Assembly (NCBI GenBank): GCA_964439835.1
Contig: CAYTPQ010000003.1
Location: 79,156-143,155, forward strand
DNA length: 64,000 nucleotides
Direction: 5' to 3'
From: JAGNLM01 sp964439835
GTDB lineage: Bacteria > Pseudomonadota > Gammaproteobacteria > JAABTG01
Shown piece by piece: positions 49,532-57,506 of the stretch. The position numbers were made by a program, and so were the translations under genes. Under the pieces are notes generated by a model. It was given only the letters and a program-made list of their open reading frames with translations, was not told where the DNA came from and ran no database searches. Position 1 is the first letter of the stretch; each line of letters begins with the position of its first letter.

Positions 49532-50601
49532 GAGGCCGCCCCCGAGGGGGAGCCGAGGCTCGCCCGGTACCGGTCGAGGAGCACCAGCAGCAACGCGATC
49601 AGCAGGGGTCCCAGCACCAGACCGAACAGGCCGAAGGCGAGCAGACCGCCGAGGGCACCCATCATCATGAGCGGAAGCGGCAGGCCCGTGCGCCCGCTCA
49701 TTAGCATGGGCCGCAGGACGTTGTCGACGCTCCCGACCACCAGGATGCTCCAGACCGCCAGGATCACCCCGTCGGTGGTTGCGCCGGACAGCAGGAGGTA
49801 GCCCACCGCCGGGACCCACACGAGGGCCGTGCCGATCACCGGGATAAAGGCACTGACGGTGGTCAGCGCCCCGAACAGCACTGGCGAAGGCAGCCCGGTG
49901 AACCAGAATCCGAGACCGGCGAGAACCCCCTGCACCGCGGCAGTGACGACCACGCCCACCGCGACCGCGGACACCATCCCGGCCACGGTCTCGCGCAGGG
50001 TCGCGCGGGTCGCGTCGTCCACCCTGATGCCGGACCAGAACACGCGCTCGGCGGCGGGGCCGTCCCGGTACACGAAGAACAGCACCACCAGCACCAGGAA
50101 CAGCTGGAACAGGAAGCCGAAGACGTTGGCGGCCGTGGACGTCACCCCGCCGAGCAGCAGGCCGATGACCGCGCGGGCCGCCGCCAGTGCCCGCTCCCGG
50201 AGGTCGATCCCCGCGGTCGCCGCCAGCTCGTTGAGCCGGTCCACCCAGTCCTTGACGGTCGGGTGGGCCAGGACCGCGTCGATGCGCGGGATCCTGCCCT
50301 CCGCCGCAGCCGACCGCAGGAGCTTCTCGGCCTCGACCAGCTCCTGCAGGAGCAGCGCGACGATGGCAATCACCGGCACCACGATGACGGCGAAGACCGC
50401 CAGCGTCATCAGGGCCGAGGCGAGTCCGTCACGCCCCCGGAGCGCCTGGCGCAGGCGCAGGTAGACGGGGTAGGTCACGATGGCCAGCACCGATGCCCAG
50501 CCGATGGCCGGCAGGAACGGCTCCAGGACGCGGAACAGCAGGTAGAGCGCGCCCGCCAGCGCGGCGAAGCCAGTCAGTGTCACCAGCAGCTTGCGGTCCA
50601 T
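49528..50601 (-). CDS. AI-2E family (PerM-type) membrane exporter
   Basis: The 357-residue protein has about eight helices and the family pattern: FLPAIGWASVLAIVTYPVYL near the start, a polar region, then LLGGVTSTAANVFGFLFQLF, FIPVIGTALVWVPAVGYLLL and DNVLRPMLMSGRTGLPLPLM. Family members transport various small molecules or ions; AI-2 export is shown only for TqsA. ATG at 50601 has GGGGAGGG upstream and replaces a start 11 codons earlier. Confidence 0.88.
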   Translation of the reverse strand: MDRKLLVTLTGFAALAGALYLLFRVLEPFLPAIGWASVLAIVTYPVYLRLRQALRGRDGLASALMTLAVFAVIVVPVIAIVALLLQELVEAEKLLRSAAAEGRIPRIDAVLAHPTVKDWVDRLNELAATAGIDLRERALAAARAVIGLLLGGVTSTAANVFGFLFQLFLVLVVLFFVYRDGPAAERVFWSGIRVDDATRATLRETVAGMVSAVAVGVVVTAAVQGVLAGLGFWFTGLPSPVLFGALTTVSAFIPVIGTALVWVPAVGYLLLSGATTDGVILAVWSILVVGSVDNVLRPMLMSGRTGLPLPLMMMGALGGLLAFGLFGLVLGPLLIALLLVLLDRYRASLGSPSGAAS

Positions 50602-50649
50602 CGAGCCCTCCCCGCGGCACCTGGCCGCATACACCCCACGCCCAGGCCT

Positions 50650-51765
50650 TCAGCGCACCTCGAGCTCCCGCTGCAGGTCGAGCACCGTCTCCTCTCGCCC
50701 GTCGCGGGTCCGGGTGAGCCGGTACTCCCCCCGGTAGGTCCCGGCCGGCCAGGCGTCGGCCCGCCGCTGCTTGCCCGCGAAGCTGAACCAGCGCGCCTTG
50801 TCGCGCGGCACCGCCTCGCGCTTCTCCGCCAGGACCGAGCCGTCCGGCCCGATCAGGCGCAGGCGCTCCTGGTCGCCCCCCCGGGCGCCGAAGACCTCGA
50901 CCCAGAACACCAGCGCGCCGGCGTCGCGCGGCAGCGTCCTGTCCGCGTAGCGCCCCTCCTGCGCGGCCGCGCTGTCGGGCTTGCCGGGCGCGAAGCCCGC
51001 GAGCAGCAGCCCCGTCTCGCGGTAGGCCAGCGCCTCCAGGGCAGCGGGGGTCCAGAGCGCCTCCTCGCCAAGCCGGCATCCGCTCGCCCCGCTGGGGCCG
51101 ACGAAGGGGTCCACCGGCTTCCCCTCGCGCCGGACGGCAAACTCCAGGTGCGGGAACTCGGTGTTGCCCGAGAGGCCGATGAGCCCCAGGCGCTGCCCGG
51201 CACGGACGGTGTCCCCCGGCTTGACGGCCACACTACCGCGCAGCAGGTGGCTGTACTGAGTCTCCCATCCCCCCTCGTGCGCCACCGCCACCGAGTTGCC
51301 GGCGCCCCGGCCCTTCACCGTCTCGGACGCCACCTCGCGCACGTTGACGTCGGGCATGCCGTCGCGCACCGCCCGCACCTTCCCGGGCGCCGCCGCCAGC
51401 ACCGGCACGCCGCGGCGCATGTCCGCGAGACCCGGCACCCGGATGTCGGTGCCGGTGTGCCCGTCGTAGCTGAGGGGGCCGCAGCGGTAGTCGCGCCAGC
51501 CCCCACCGGGGTCGTGGTCGAAGTAGTTCTGGACGATGCAGGTCGTGCCGGAGCAGTCCACCGGCAGCTCGAAGCGCGGCCTCCCCTCGGCGCGCGCGGC
51601 CGCCGCCCAAAGCAGGGCGAGGAGGACAACCAGGGCGGCGCCGAACCAATCTCTCGGCGCCGACCCGGCACCAACCGTGACCCAGGGAAACCTGCGGGCT
51701 GTCTCCCTCTCGCCGGAGTAACGAGGGGAAACGGGGTCCCTCAGGTGTGGGAACCGGCCCGGCAC
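50650..51765 (-). CDS. M23-family (LytM/Peptidase M23) cell-wall endopeptidase-like protein
   Basis: The domain has HTGTDIRVPG (first zinc ligand region, HxxxD), a long loop, then YSHLLRGSVAVKPGDTVRAG (SHL) and FPHLEFAV (the HxH position here reads HLEF). The second His of the usual HxHxE motif is therefore replaced, which may weaken catalysis. An ALVVLLALLWAAAARAEG helix is the signal peptide. The start is uncertain: GTG at 51765 leaves about 50 residues before that helix, and no good closer start codon is in frame. The C-terminal 130 residues contain a strand-rich extra domain. Confidence 0.72.
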   Translation of the reverse strand: MPGRFPHLRDPVSPRYSGERETARRFPWVTVGAGSAPRDWFGAALVVLLALLWAAAARAEGRPRFELPVDCSGTTCIVQNYFDHDPGGGWRDYRCGPLSYDGHTGTDIRVPGLADMRRGVPVLAAAPGKVRAVRDGMPDVNVREVASETVKGRGAGNSVAVAHEGGWETQYSHLLRGSVAVKPGDTVRAGQRLGLIGLSGNTEFPHLEFAVRREGKPVDPFVGPSGASGCRLGEEALWTPAALEALAYRETGLLLAGFAPGKPDSAAAQEGRYADRTLPRDAGALVFWVEVFGARGGDQERLRLIGPDGSVLAEKREAVPRDKARWFSFAGKQRRADAWPAGTYRGEYRLTRTRDGREETVLDLQRELEVR

Positions 51766-52016
51766 GGGCCACCTGGGCGGACGGTAGAGGGCGGGCGGAT
51801 GCACGGACGGCGTCCTCGCGGATTGGGGGCACCATGCGTGCCACACACCGTCAAGGGTACACGCAGGACGGTCGCCCTGGCTCCACCTCTCCGACCACCG
51901 GGAACCGGCCGCGAGACCCAAGGGCCCTCGAATGGCTATGCGCGGAGAACGACGCGGCCCCCCCGGGTCGACCGCCGGCCGCAGACGGCACGCGCCCGGT
52001 CGGCTACCCTCGGGCG

Positions 52017-53240
52017 GTGGACGCCGCGCACACTCACCGACTTCGGGGCTCGCCCTGGCACCTCGACCCCGCCCTCACCCACCTGAACCACGGCTCCTTC
52101 GGCGCCTGCCCGGGGCCAGTCCTGGAGGCCCAGTCCCTCTGGCGCGAGCGCATCGAGGCGGACCCGACCGGGTTCTTCCGCCACGAGCTCTGGCCGACCC
52201 TCGACCGGGCGCGGGAGGCGCTGGCCGGCTTCGTCGGTGCCGAAGTGGAGGATCTGGCCTTCGTCGCCAACGCCACCGCCGGCGTCAACGCGGTCCTGCG
52301 CTCCCTCGACCTGTCGCCCGGCGACGAGCTGCTGACCACGGACCACGCCTACGGGTCCTGCCGGCGGGCCCTCGAGCTCGTCGCGACACGCCGTGGATGC
52401 CAGGTCGTCGTCGCCCCGGTGCCCTTCCCGCTTGCAGGGCTGGACGACGTCATGGGCGCCGTCCTGGAGCGGGTGACTGACCGGACCCGGCTCGCCCTGC
52501 TGGACCACGTCACCAGCCCTACGGCCCTGGTGTTCCCGGTCGAACGGCTCATCGCCGCCCTCGCCGAGCGCGGCGTCGACACCCTGGTCGACGGTGCCCA
52601 CGCCCCCGGCATGCTGGACCTGGACGTCGCCGGTCTCGGAGCCGCCTGGTACGTGGGGAACTGCCACAAGTGGCTCTGCGCCCCCCGGGGCACCGCCTTC
52701 CTGCACGCCCGGCGCGACCGTCAGCCCGGACTCTGGCCGCTGGTCCTCGGCGAAGGCCGGCCGCCCGCCGCCGGCCCGGTGCCGGGCCTGCACCGCGCCT
52801 TCGACTGGCCGGGCACCTTCGACCCCAGCCCCTGGCTCGCCGTACCCGACGCCATCCGCTGGGTGGGCAGCCAGCTGCCGGGGGGCTGGCCCGCCGTCCG
52901 GGCCCGCAACCGGGCACTCGCCCTCGACGCCCGGACCCGTCTCTGCGCCGCCCTCGAGGTCCCGCCGCCCGCCCCGGAGGCCATGCTCGGCTCCATGGCC
53001 GCCGTGCCCCTGCCCCCCGATCTCACCCTCGGCTGCGGCGAGGGTGCAGAGACCTTGCGCGACCACCTTCGGGACCGGCACGGCATCGTCGTGCCCGTGA
53101 TCCCCTGGCCGACCCCCGATTCCCGGCTCCTGCGCGTCTCCGCGCACCTCTACAACCGCAGGGAGGACTACGAGCGGCTTATCGCGGCACTACGCTCGCG
53201 AGCTAGCGTGTCCCGCGGGGCCGCCCCGGGGACCCGCTAG
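52017..53240 (+). CDS. Class V aminotransferase, isopenicillin-N-epimerase-like
   Basis: The 407-residue PLP enzyme has LNHGSFGACPGPVLEAQ at the start, FVANATAGVNAVLRS, the PLP-contact DGAHAPGMLDLDV and the lysine in VGNCHKWLCAPRGTAFL. The family includes isopenicillin N epimerase (CefD) and cysteine desulfurase-like enzymes. In a non-antibiotic context the substrate is unknown. GTG at 52017 (VDAAHTHRLRG) is the likely start; the 90 codons upstream are not family-like. Confidence 0.82.
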   Translation: MDAAHTHRLRGSPWHLDPALTHLNHGSFGACPGPVLEAQSLWRERIEADPTGFFRHELWPTLDRAREALAGFVGAEVEDLAFVANATAGVNAVLRSLDLSPGDELLTTDHAYGSCRRALELVATRRGCQVVVAPVPFPLAGLDDVMGAVLERVTDRTRLALLDHVTSPTALVFPVERLIAALAERGVDTLVDGAHAPGMLDLDVAGLGAAWYVGNCHKWLCAPRGTAFLHARRDRQPGLWPLVLGEGRPPAAGPVPGLHRAFDWPGTFDPSPWLAVPDAIRWVGSQLPGGWPAVRARNRALALDARTRLCAALEVPPPAPEAMLGSMAAVPLPPDLTLGCGEGAETLRDHLRDRHGIVVPVIPWPTPDSRLLRVSAHLYNRREDYERLIAALRSRASVSRGAAPGTR

Positions 53241-53261
53241 CTCCCCGGCGGCGCAAGGACT

Positions 53262-55358
53262 TTACCCGACAGGCCGCGCCTCCAGCACGACGACGGTCCG
53301 GGGCTGCGCCGGGTAGGTGAGCCCCTCCAGCCGAGCCTGCGACGACGGGCCCGTCACGTCCTCCGGGCTCGCCAGCCCCGTGTCCGCGGCCCGGTACCAG
53401 ACGCGCCCGGGGAGCTCCGGAAGGCTCGCCTCGTGGGCCTCCTCCGACATGTTCAGCACCACGTGCAGGTCCTCCTCCCCCTCGCCCACCGCCGCCAGCG
53501 TAAACGCCAGGACCCGCGCCTTCGGGTCCTCCCAGGGCGGCTCGAAGAGCTGTGGACCGTGCCAGCAGATGTCCGGCTGGCGGGCCCCGGCGCGGCGCTG
53601 GCCGCTCAGGAACCGCCGGCGCATCAGGCTCGGGTGCCGGCGCCGCAGCGCCACCATCTCGCGCACGAAGCGCAGCATGTCCGCGTTGCGCTCGACCAGC
53701 CCCCAGTCCAGCCACGAGGTCTCGTTGTCCTGGCAGTAGGCGTTGTTGTTCCCGCCCTGGGAGCGCAGCACCTCGTCGCCGGCGAGCAGCATCGGCACAC
53801 CCTGGCTCAGCAGCAGGATCGCGACGAAGTTCTTGGCCTGCCGCCGCCGCAGGGCGTTGACCGCCGGGTCGTCGGTCTCCCCCTCGACCCCGCAGTTCCA
53901 GCTGAAGTTCTCGTTGACCCCGTCCCGGTTGCCCTCGCCGTTGGCCTCGTTGTGCTTGGCGTCGTAGCTCACCAGGTCCCACAGAGTGAAGCCGTCGTGG
54001 GCGGTCACGAAGTTGATGCTGTTGATGGGGAGCCGCCCGCTCGGGGCGTACAGGTCGCTCGACCCCGCGATCCGGGTTGCGACCTCCCCGACCAGACCGG
54101 CGTCACCGCGCACGAAGCGGCGGATCACGTCGCGGTAGAGGCCGTTCCACTCGGCCCAGCGGTAGCCCGGGAACCCGCCCACCTGGTAGAGCCCGCCCGC
54201 GTCCCAGGCCTCGGCGATCAGCTTGGTGTTGGCCAGTGTGTCGGAGAACTCGATGTTCCAGGGCATCGGCGCGTGCCAGAGGGGCTCGCCGTTCTCCCCG
54301 CGGACCAGCACGCTCGCGAGGTCGAAGCGAAAGCCGTCGACGTGCATCTCCCGCACCCAGTACTCCAGGCACTCGACCAGGAACCGGGTGACCACCGGGT
54401 TGTTGCAGTTCACGGTGTTGCCGCAGCCGGTGTAGTCCCGGTACTTGCTGCGGTCCTGCGGGTCCAGCTGGTAGAACATCTCGTTGCCGAGGCCCTTGAA
54501 GTTGATCGTCGGCCCGTCGGCACCGCCCTCGGCGGTGTGGTTGAACACCACGTCGACGATCACCCCGATCCCGGCCCGGTGCAGGGCCTTGACCATGTCC
54601 CGGAACTCGCGCCGGTGAGTGCCCAGGTCGGGGGTCACGCAGTACCCCCCGTGCGGGGCATAGAAGCTGTGCGGGCTGTAACCCCAGTAGTTCACCAGCC
54701 CGCGCTGCCCCGGACCGGCCGGCACGTCCTGCTCGTCGAAGGCCATCACCGGCAACAGTTCGACGTCGGTGACGCCGAGGGCCTGCAGGTACGGGATCTT
54801 CTCCACCAGGGCGGCGAACGTCCCGCGGTGGCCCACTCCGGCCGACGAGTGGCGGGTGAAGCCGCCGACGTGGACCTCGTAGATGACCGTCTGCTCGAAG
54901 GGATGCCTCAGCGGGACGTCCCCCTCCCAGTCGTAGCGGTCGTCCAACAGGACCGAGCGCATGGACGTGTGACCGGCCTGCCCGGGCTCACTGGCCCGGG
55001 CGCGGTCCCAGACCCGAGAGGTGACGGCGCGCGCCCAGGGATCCAGGAGCTCCTTACCGCGGTCGAACCGGAAACCGGTGACCTTGGTCTCGCCAGGCCC
55101 GTCGACCCGCCAGGTGTAGTGAACGCCGCTCGGAAGGCCCTCGACGTAGACGTGCCAGAAGAAGAAGGTGCGGTTGACCTCCGGGTCGAGCACGACGACC
55201 TGGAAGGGCTCCGGGCTGTCGGCCTGCTCGAAAAGCAGCAACTCCACGCCCGTCGCGTAGCGGCTGAACACCGAGAAATTGGCGCCGCCGTCGTCCTTGC
55301 TCGCCCCCGGTGGGTAGCGGGAACCGGCGCGGGTCCGGTAGGGCGAGTTGGTCGACAC
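53262..55358 (-). CDS. glgX: Glycogen debranching enzyme GlgX (isoamylase type)
   Basis: The 698-residue GH13 enzyme has an N-terminal CBM48-like domain (SRYPPGASKDDGGANFSVFS), the barrel motifs VIVDVVFNHT, DGFRFDLA (catalytic Asp), LIAEAWD (catalytic Glu) and TAHDGFT (transition-state His-Asp), and a C-terminal beta domain. It hydrolyses alpha-1,6 branches of glycogen limit dextrins in the cytoplasm. No other glycogen genes are in the window. Length agrees with the family (about 660-720). Confidence 0.94.
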   Translation of the reverse strand: MSTNSPYRTRAGSRYPPGASKDDGGANFSVFSRYATGVELLLFEQADSPEPFQVVVLDPEVNRTFFFWHVYVEGLPSGVHYTWRVDGPGETKVTGFRFDRGKELLDPWARAVTSRVWDRARASEPGQAGHTSMRSVLLDDRYDWEGDVPLRHPFEQTVIYEVHVGGFTRHSSAGVGHRGTFAALVEKIPYLQALGVTDVELLPVMAFDEQDVPAGPGQRGLVNYWGYSPHSFYAPHGGYCVTPDLGTHRREFRDMVKALHRAGIGVIVDVVFNHTAEGGADGPTINFKGLGNEMFYQLDPQDRSKYRDYTGCGNTVNCNNPVVTRFLVECLEYWVREMHVDGFRFDLASVLVRGENGEPLWHAPMPWNIEFSDTLANTKLIAEAWDAGGLYQVGGFPGYRWAEWNGLYRDVIRRFVRGDAGLVGEVATRIAGSSDLYAPSGRLPINSINFVTAHDGFTLWDLVSYDAKHNEANGEGNRDGVNENFSWNCGVEGETDDPAVNALRRRQAKNFVAILLLSQGVPMLLAGDEVLRSQGGNNNAYCQDNETSWLDWGLVERNADMLRFVREMVALRRRHPSLMRRRFLSGQRRAGARQPDICWHGPQLFEPPWEDPKARVLAFTLAAVGEGEEDLHVVLNMSEEAHEASLPELPGRVWYRAADTGLASPEDVTGPSSQARLEGLTYPAQPRTVVVLEARPVG

Positions 55359-55424
55359 GGCTCGCGGGTATCGGCAGGTGGGAGGAGCGAGGGGGAGTCT
55401 GGCGGCGTCTCAGGCCTGGGCTGA

Positions 55425-56408
55425 TCACCCCCCCGTCGCGGACATGAACCGCACGACCTGACAGGGGTTCTCGCGGAACTCGTGACGCTCGGGCTTGAGC
55501 GCGATCGCGTGTCGCACGGCATCCTCCAGGTCCTGGTCGCTCGCCCCCGCCCGCAGCAGCGGCCGGAACTCGAAGGCATCGTTCTGCCCGAGGCACAGGA
55601 ACAGCGAGCCGTCCACCGCCAGGCGCACCCGGTTACAGGTCTCGCAGAAGTGCTGGGACAGGGGTGTAATGAACCCGATCTTCAGGTCGGTGCCCGCGAC
55701 CCGCACGTAGCGGGCGGGGCCGCCGCCGGCCATGACCGCCGGCAACAGCTCGTAGCGCTCGGCGAGGCGGGCACGAACCTCCTGCAGGTCCACGAACTGG
55801 CCGGTCGCCGCCTGCCCGGTTGCCCCGACCGGCATGGTCTCGATCAGCCGCAGGGTATAGCCGTGCGCGAGGCAGAAGTCGACTATCGTGGGGACCTCAT
55901 CCTCGTTCACGCCGCGCATGACCACCATGTTGAGCTTGATCGGCTCGAGCCCGACCGCACGGGCGGCCTCCAGGCCGGCGAGGACCTTCTCCAACCGGCC
56001 ACCTCCGGTGATCGCGGCGAAGCGTTCGGGGTCGAGGGAGTCCAGGCTGACGTTGACGCGGCCGATGCCCGCGCGCTTCAGCGCATCGGCCATGCGGGCG
56101 AGCCGCACGGCGTTGGTCGAGAGCGAGAGGTCCTCGACGCCCGGCAGCGCCGCCAGGCGGGAGACCAGCTCCGCGAGACCCTTGCGCACCAGCGGCTCGC
56201 CACCGGTGATCCGCACCCGGCGCACGCCGAGCCGGGCAAAGGCGCCGATGACCCGCTCGATCTCGCCGAAGGTCAACCAGTCCTCGGGCTCTTCGAACCC
56301 GTCGAAGCCCTTCGGCATGCAGTAGGTGCAGCGCAGATCGCAGCGGTCGGTGACCGAGAGCCGCAGGTACTCGACCCGCCTGCCGAAGGGGTCAGTCAGC
56401 TCGGCCAT
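55425..56408 (-). CDS. moaA: GTP 3',8-cyclase MoaA
   Basis: The 327-residue radical-SAM enzyme has the N-terminal cluster motif CDLRCTYC (about residues 21-28), RITGGEPLVRKGL for SAM binding, and the C-terminal cluster CETCNRVRLAVDGSLFLCLG. It ends in the GG pair (SATGG) that MoaA needs. It makes 3',8-cH2GTP, the first step to molybdopterin, which SoeA in this window requires. It stands alone; no other moa gene is adjacent. Confidence 0.96.
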   Translation of the reverse strand: MAELTDPFGRRVEYLRLSVTDRCDLRCTYCMPKGFDGFEEPEDWLTFGEIERVIGAFARLGVRRVRITGGEPLVRKGLAELVSRLAALPGVEDLSLSTNAVRLARMADALKRAGIGRVNVSLDSLDPERFAAITGGGRLEKVLAGLEAARAVGLEPIKLNMVVMRGVNEDEVPTIVDFCLAHGYTLRLIETMPVGATGQAATGQFVDLQEVRARLAERYELLPAVMAGGGPARYVRVAGTDLKIGFITPLSQHFCETCNRVRLAVDGSLFLCLGQNDAFEFRPLLRAGASDQDLEDAVRHAIALKPERHEFRENPCQVVRFMSATGG

Positions 56409-56495
56409 TCCGGAGAAACCTCTCGCACCGCAGAGCCGTGACCCGCGAGCCTGCCACCGGCCCGCCGGCCACGCAAGCGGCGGGGCTGTCGGCGG

Positions 56496-57434
56496 TCAGC
56501 GCGGCGCGGACTGGTGACCCAGCAGTGCATCCAGATGGGCAGCGACGCTCCGCCCCAGGGCCGGCAACGCGTACCCGCCCTCCAGCACGGAGACGATCCG
56601 CCCGTCGGCGCAGGTGTCCGCCACCAGCTTGATCTCCCGGGTCACCCAGCGGAAATCGTCGTCCCCCAGGGCGAGGTGGGTCAGCTCGTCCTCGGCGTGG
56701 GCGTCGAAGCCCGCCGAGATCATGACGAGCTGAGGGTCGAAGGCGACCAGGCGCTCGATCCAGGCCTCAGCCACTGCCCGGCGGAACGCGTGGCTATCGG
56801 TGCCCGCCTTCAGCGGGACGTTGATCACGTGGACGCTGCTGGTGTCGGCCCCCTCGTAGGGGAAGGCCGGGTGCTCGAAGGTCGAGCAGTACAGGACCCG
56901 CAGGTCGTCCCGGAAGATCTCCTCGGTCCCGTTCCCGTGGTGCCCGTCGAAATCGCAGATAGCGACGCGCTCCAGACCGTGCGCGGCCAGAGCGTGGGCC
57001 GTGCCCACCGCGACGTTGTTGAAGAAACAGAAGCCCAGGGGGTGGGCGCGCCCGGCGTGGTGCCCCGGTGGGCGCACGGCGCAGAAGGCCACGGACGCCT
57101 CCCGGTGCATCACCAGGTCCACCGCGTGGACCACGGCGCCGGCGGCCCGGTAGGCGGCCTTGAGGGTGGCCGGGCACATCCCGGTCTCGTCGTCGATCCA
57201 GCGCACCCCCTCGGTCGGCAGTTCGGCTGCCAGGTGGTCCAGATAGGCCGCGTCGTGCACGCGGCAGAGCTGCTCCGCCGTGGCGAGTGGCGCGTCGTAG
57301 TGACGGAGCACCAACTCGATACCGCGGGCGACCAGGCGGTCCTGGATGGCGTGCAGGCGGGCCGGCGACTCCGGGTGCCCCGTCCCCACGTCGTGGAGGA
57401 AGCAGTCGGGGTGCGACACGTAGGCGATGGTCAT
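56496..57434 (-). CDS. Histone-deacetylase-family amidohydrolase
   Basis: The 312-residue zinc hydrolase has GTGHPESPARLHAI at the N-terminus, the active-site His pair in RPPGHHAGR, zinc ligands in ICDFDGHHGNGTEEIF and ISAGFDAH, and VLEGGYALPALGRS at the end. Bacterial members remove acetyl groups from lysines or polyamines. The ATG at 57434 has AGGAG upstream; the frame continues for 750 codons as an antisense shadow of patZ, which is not coding. It diverges from patZ over 72 bp. Confidence 0.92.
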   Translation of the reverse strand: MTIAYVSHPDCFLHDVGTGHPESPARLHAIQDRLVARGIELVLRHYDAPLATAEQLCRVHDAAYLDHLAAELPTEGVRWIDDETGMCPATLKAAYRAAGAVVHAVDLVMHREASVAFCAVRPPGHHAGRAHPLGFCFFNNVAVGTAHALAAHGLERVAICDFDGHHGNGTEEIFRDDLRVLYCSTFEHPAFPYEGADTSSVHVINVPLKAGTDSHAFRRAVAEAWIERLVAFDPQLVMISAGFDAHAEDELTHLALGDDDFRWVTREIKLVADTCADGRIVSVLEGGYALPALGRSVAAHLDALLGHQSAPR

Positions 57435-57506
57435 GACCGCTCCTAAGGTTCCGGTTAAAGTTACCGACTCCGCCAGGCAAGCAGCCTTCTCCCACGAGGA
57501 TAGCCC

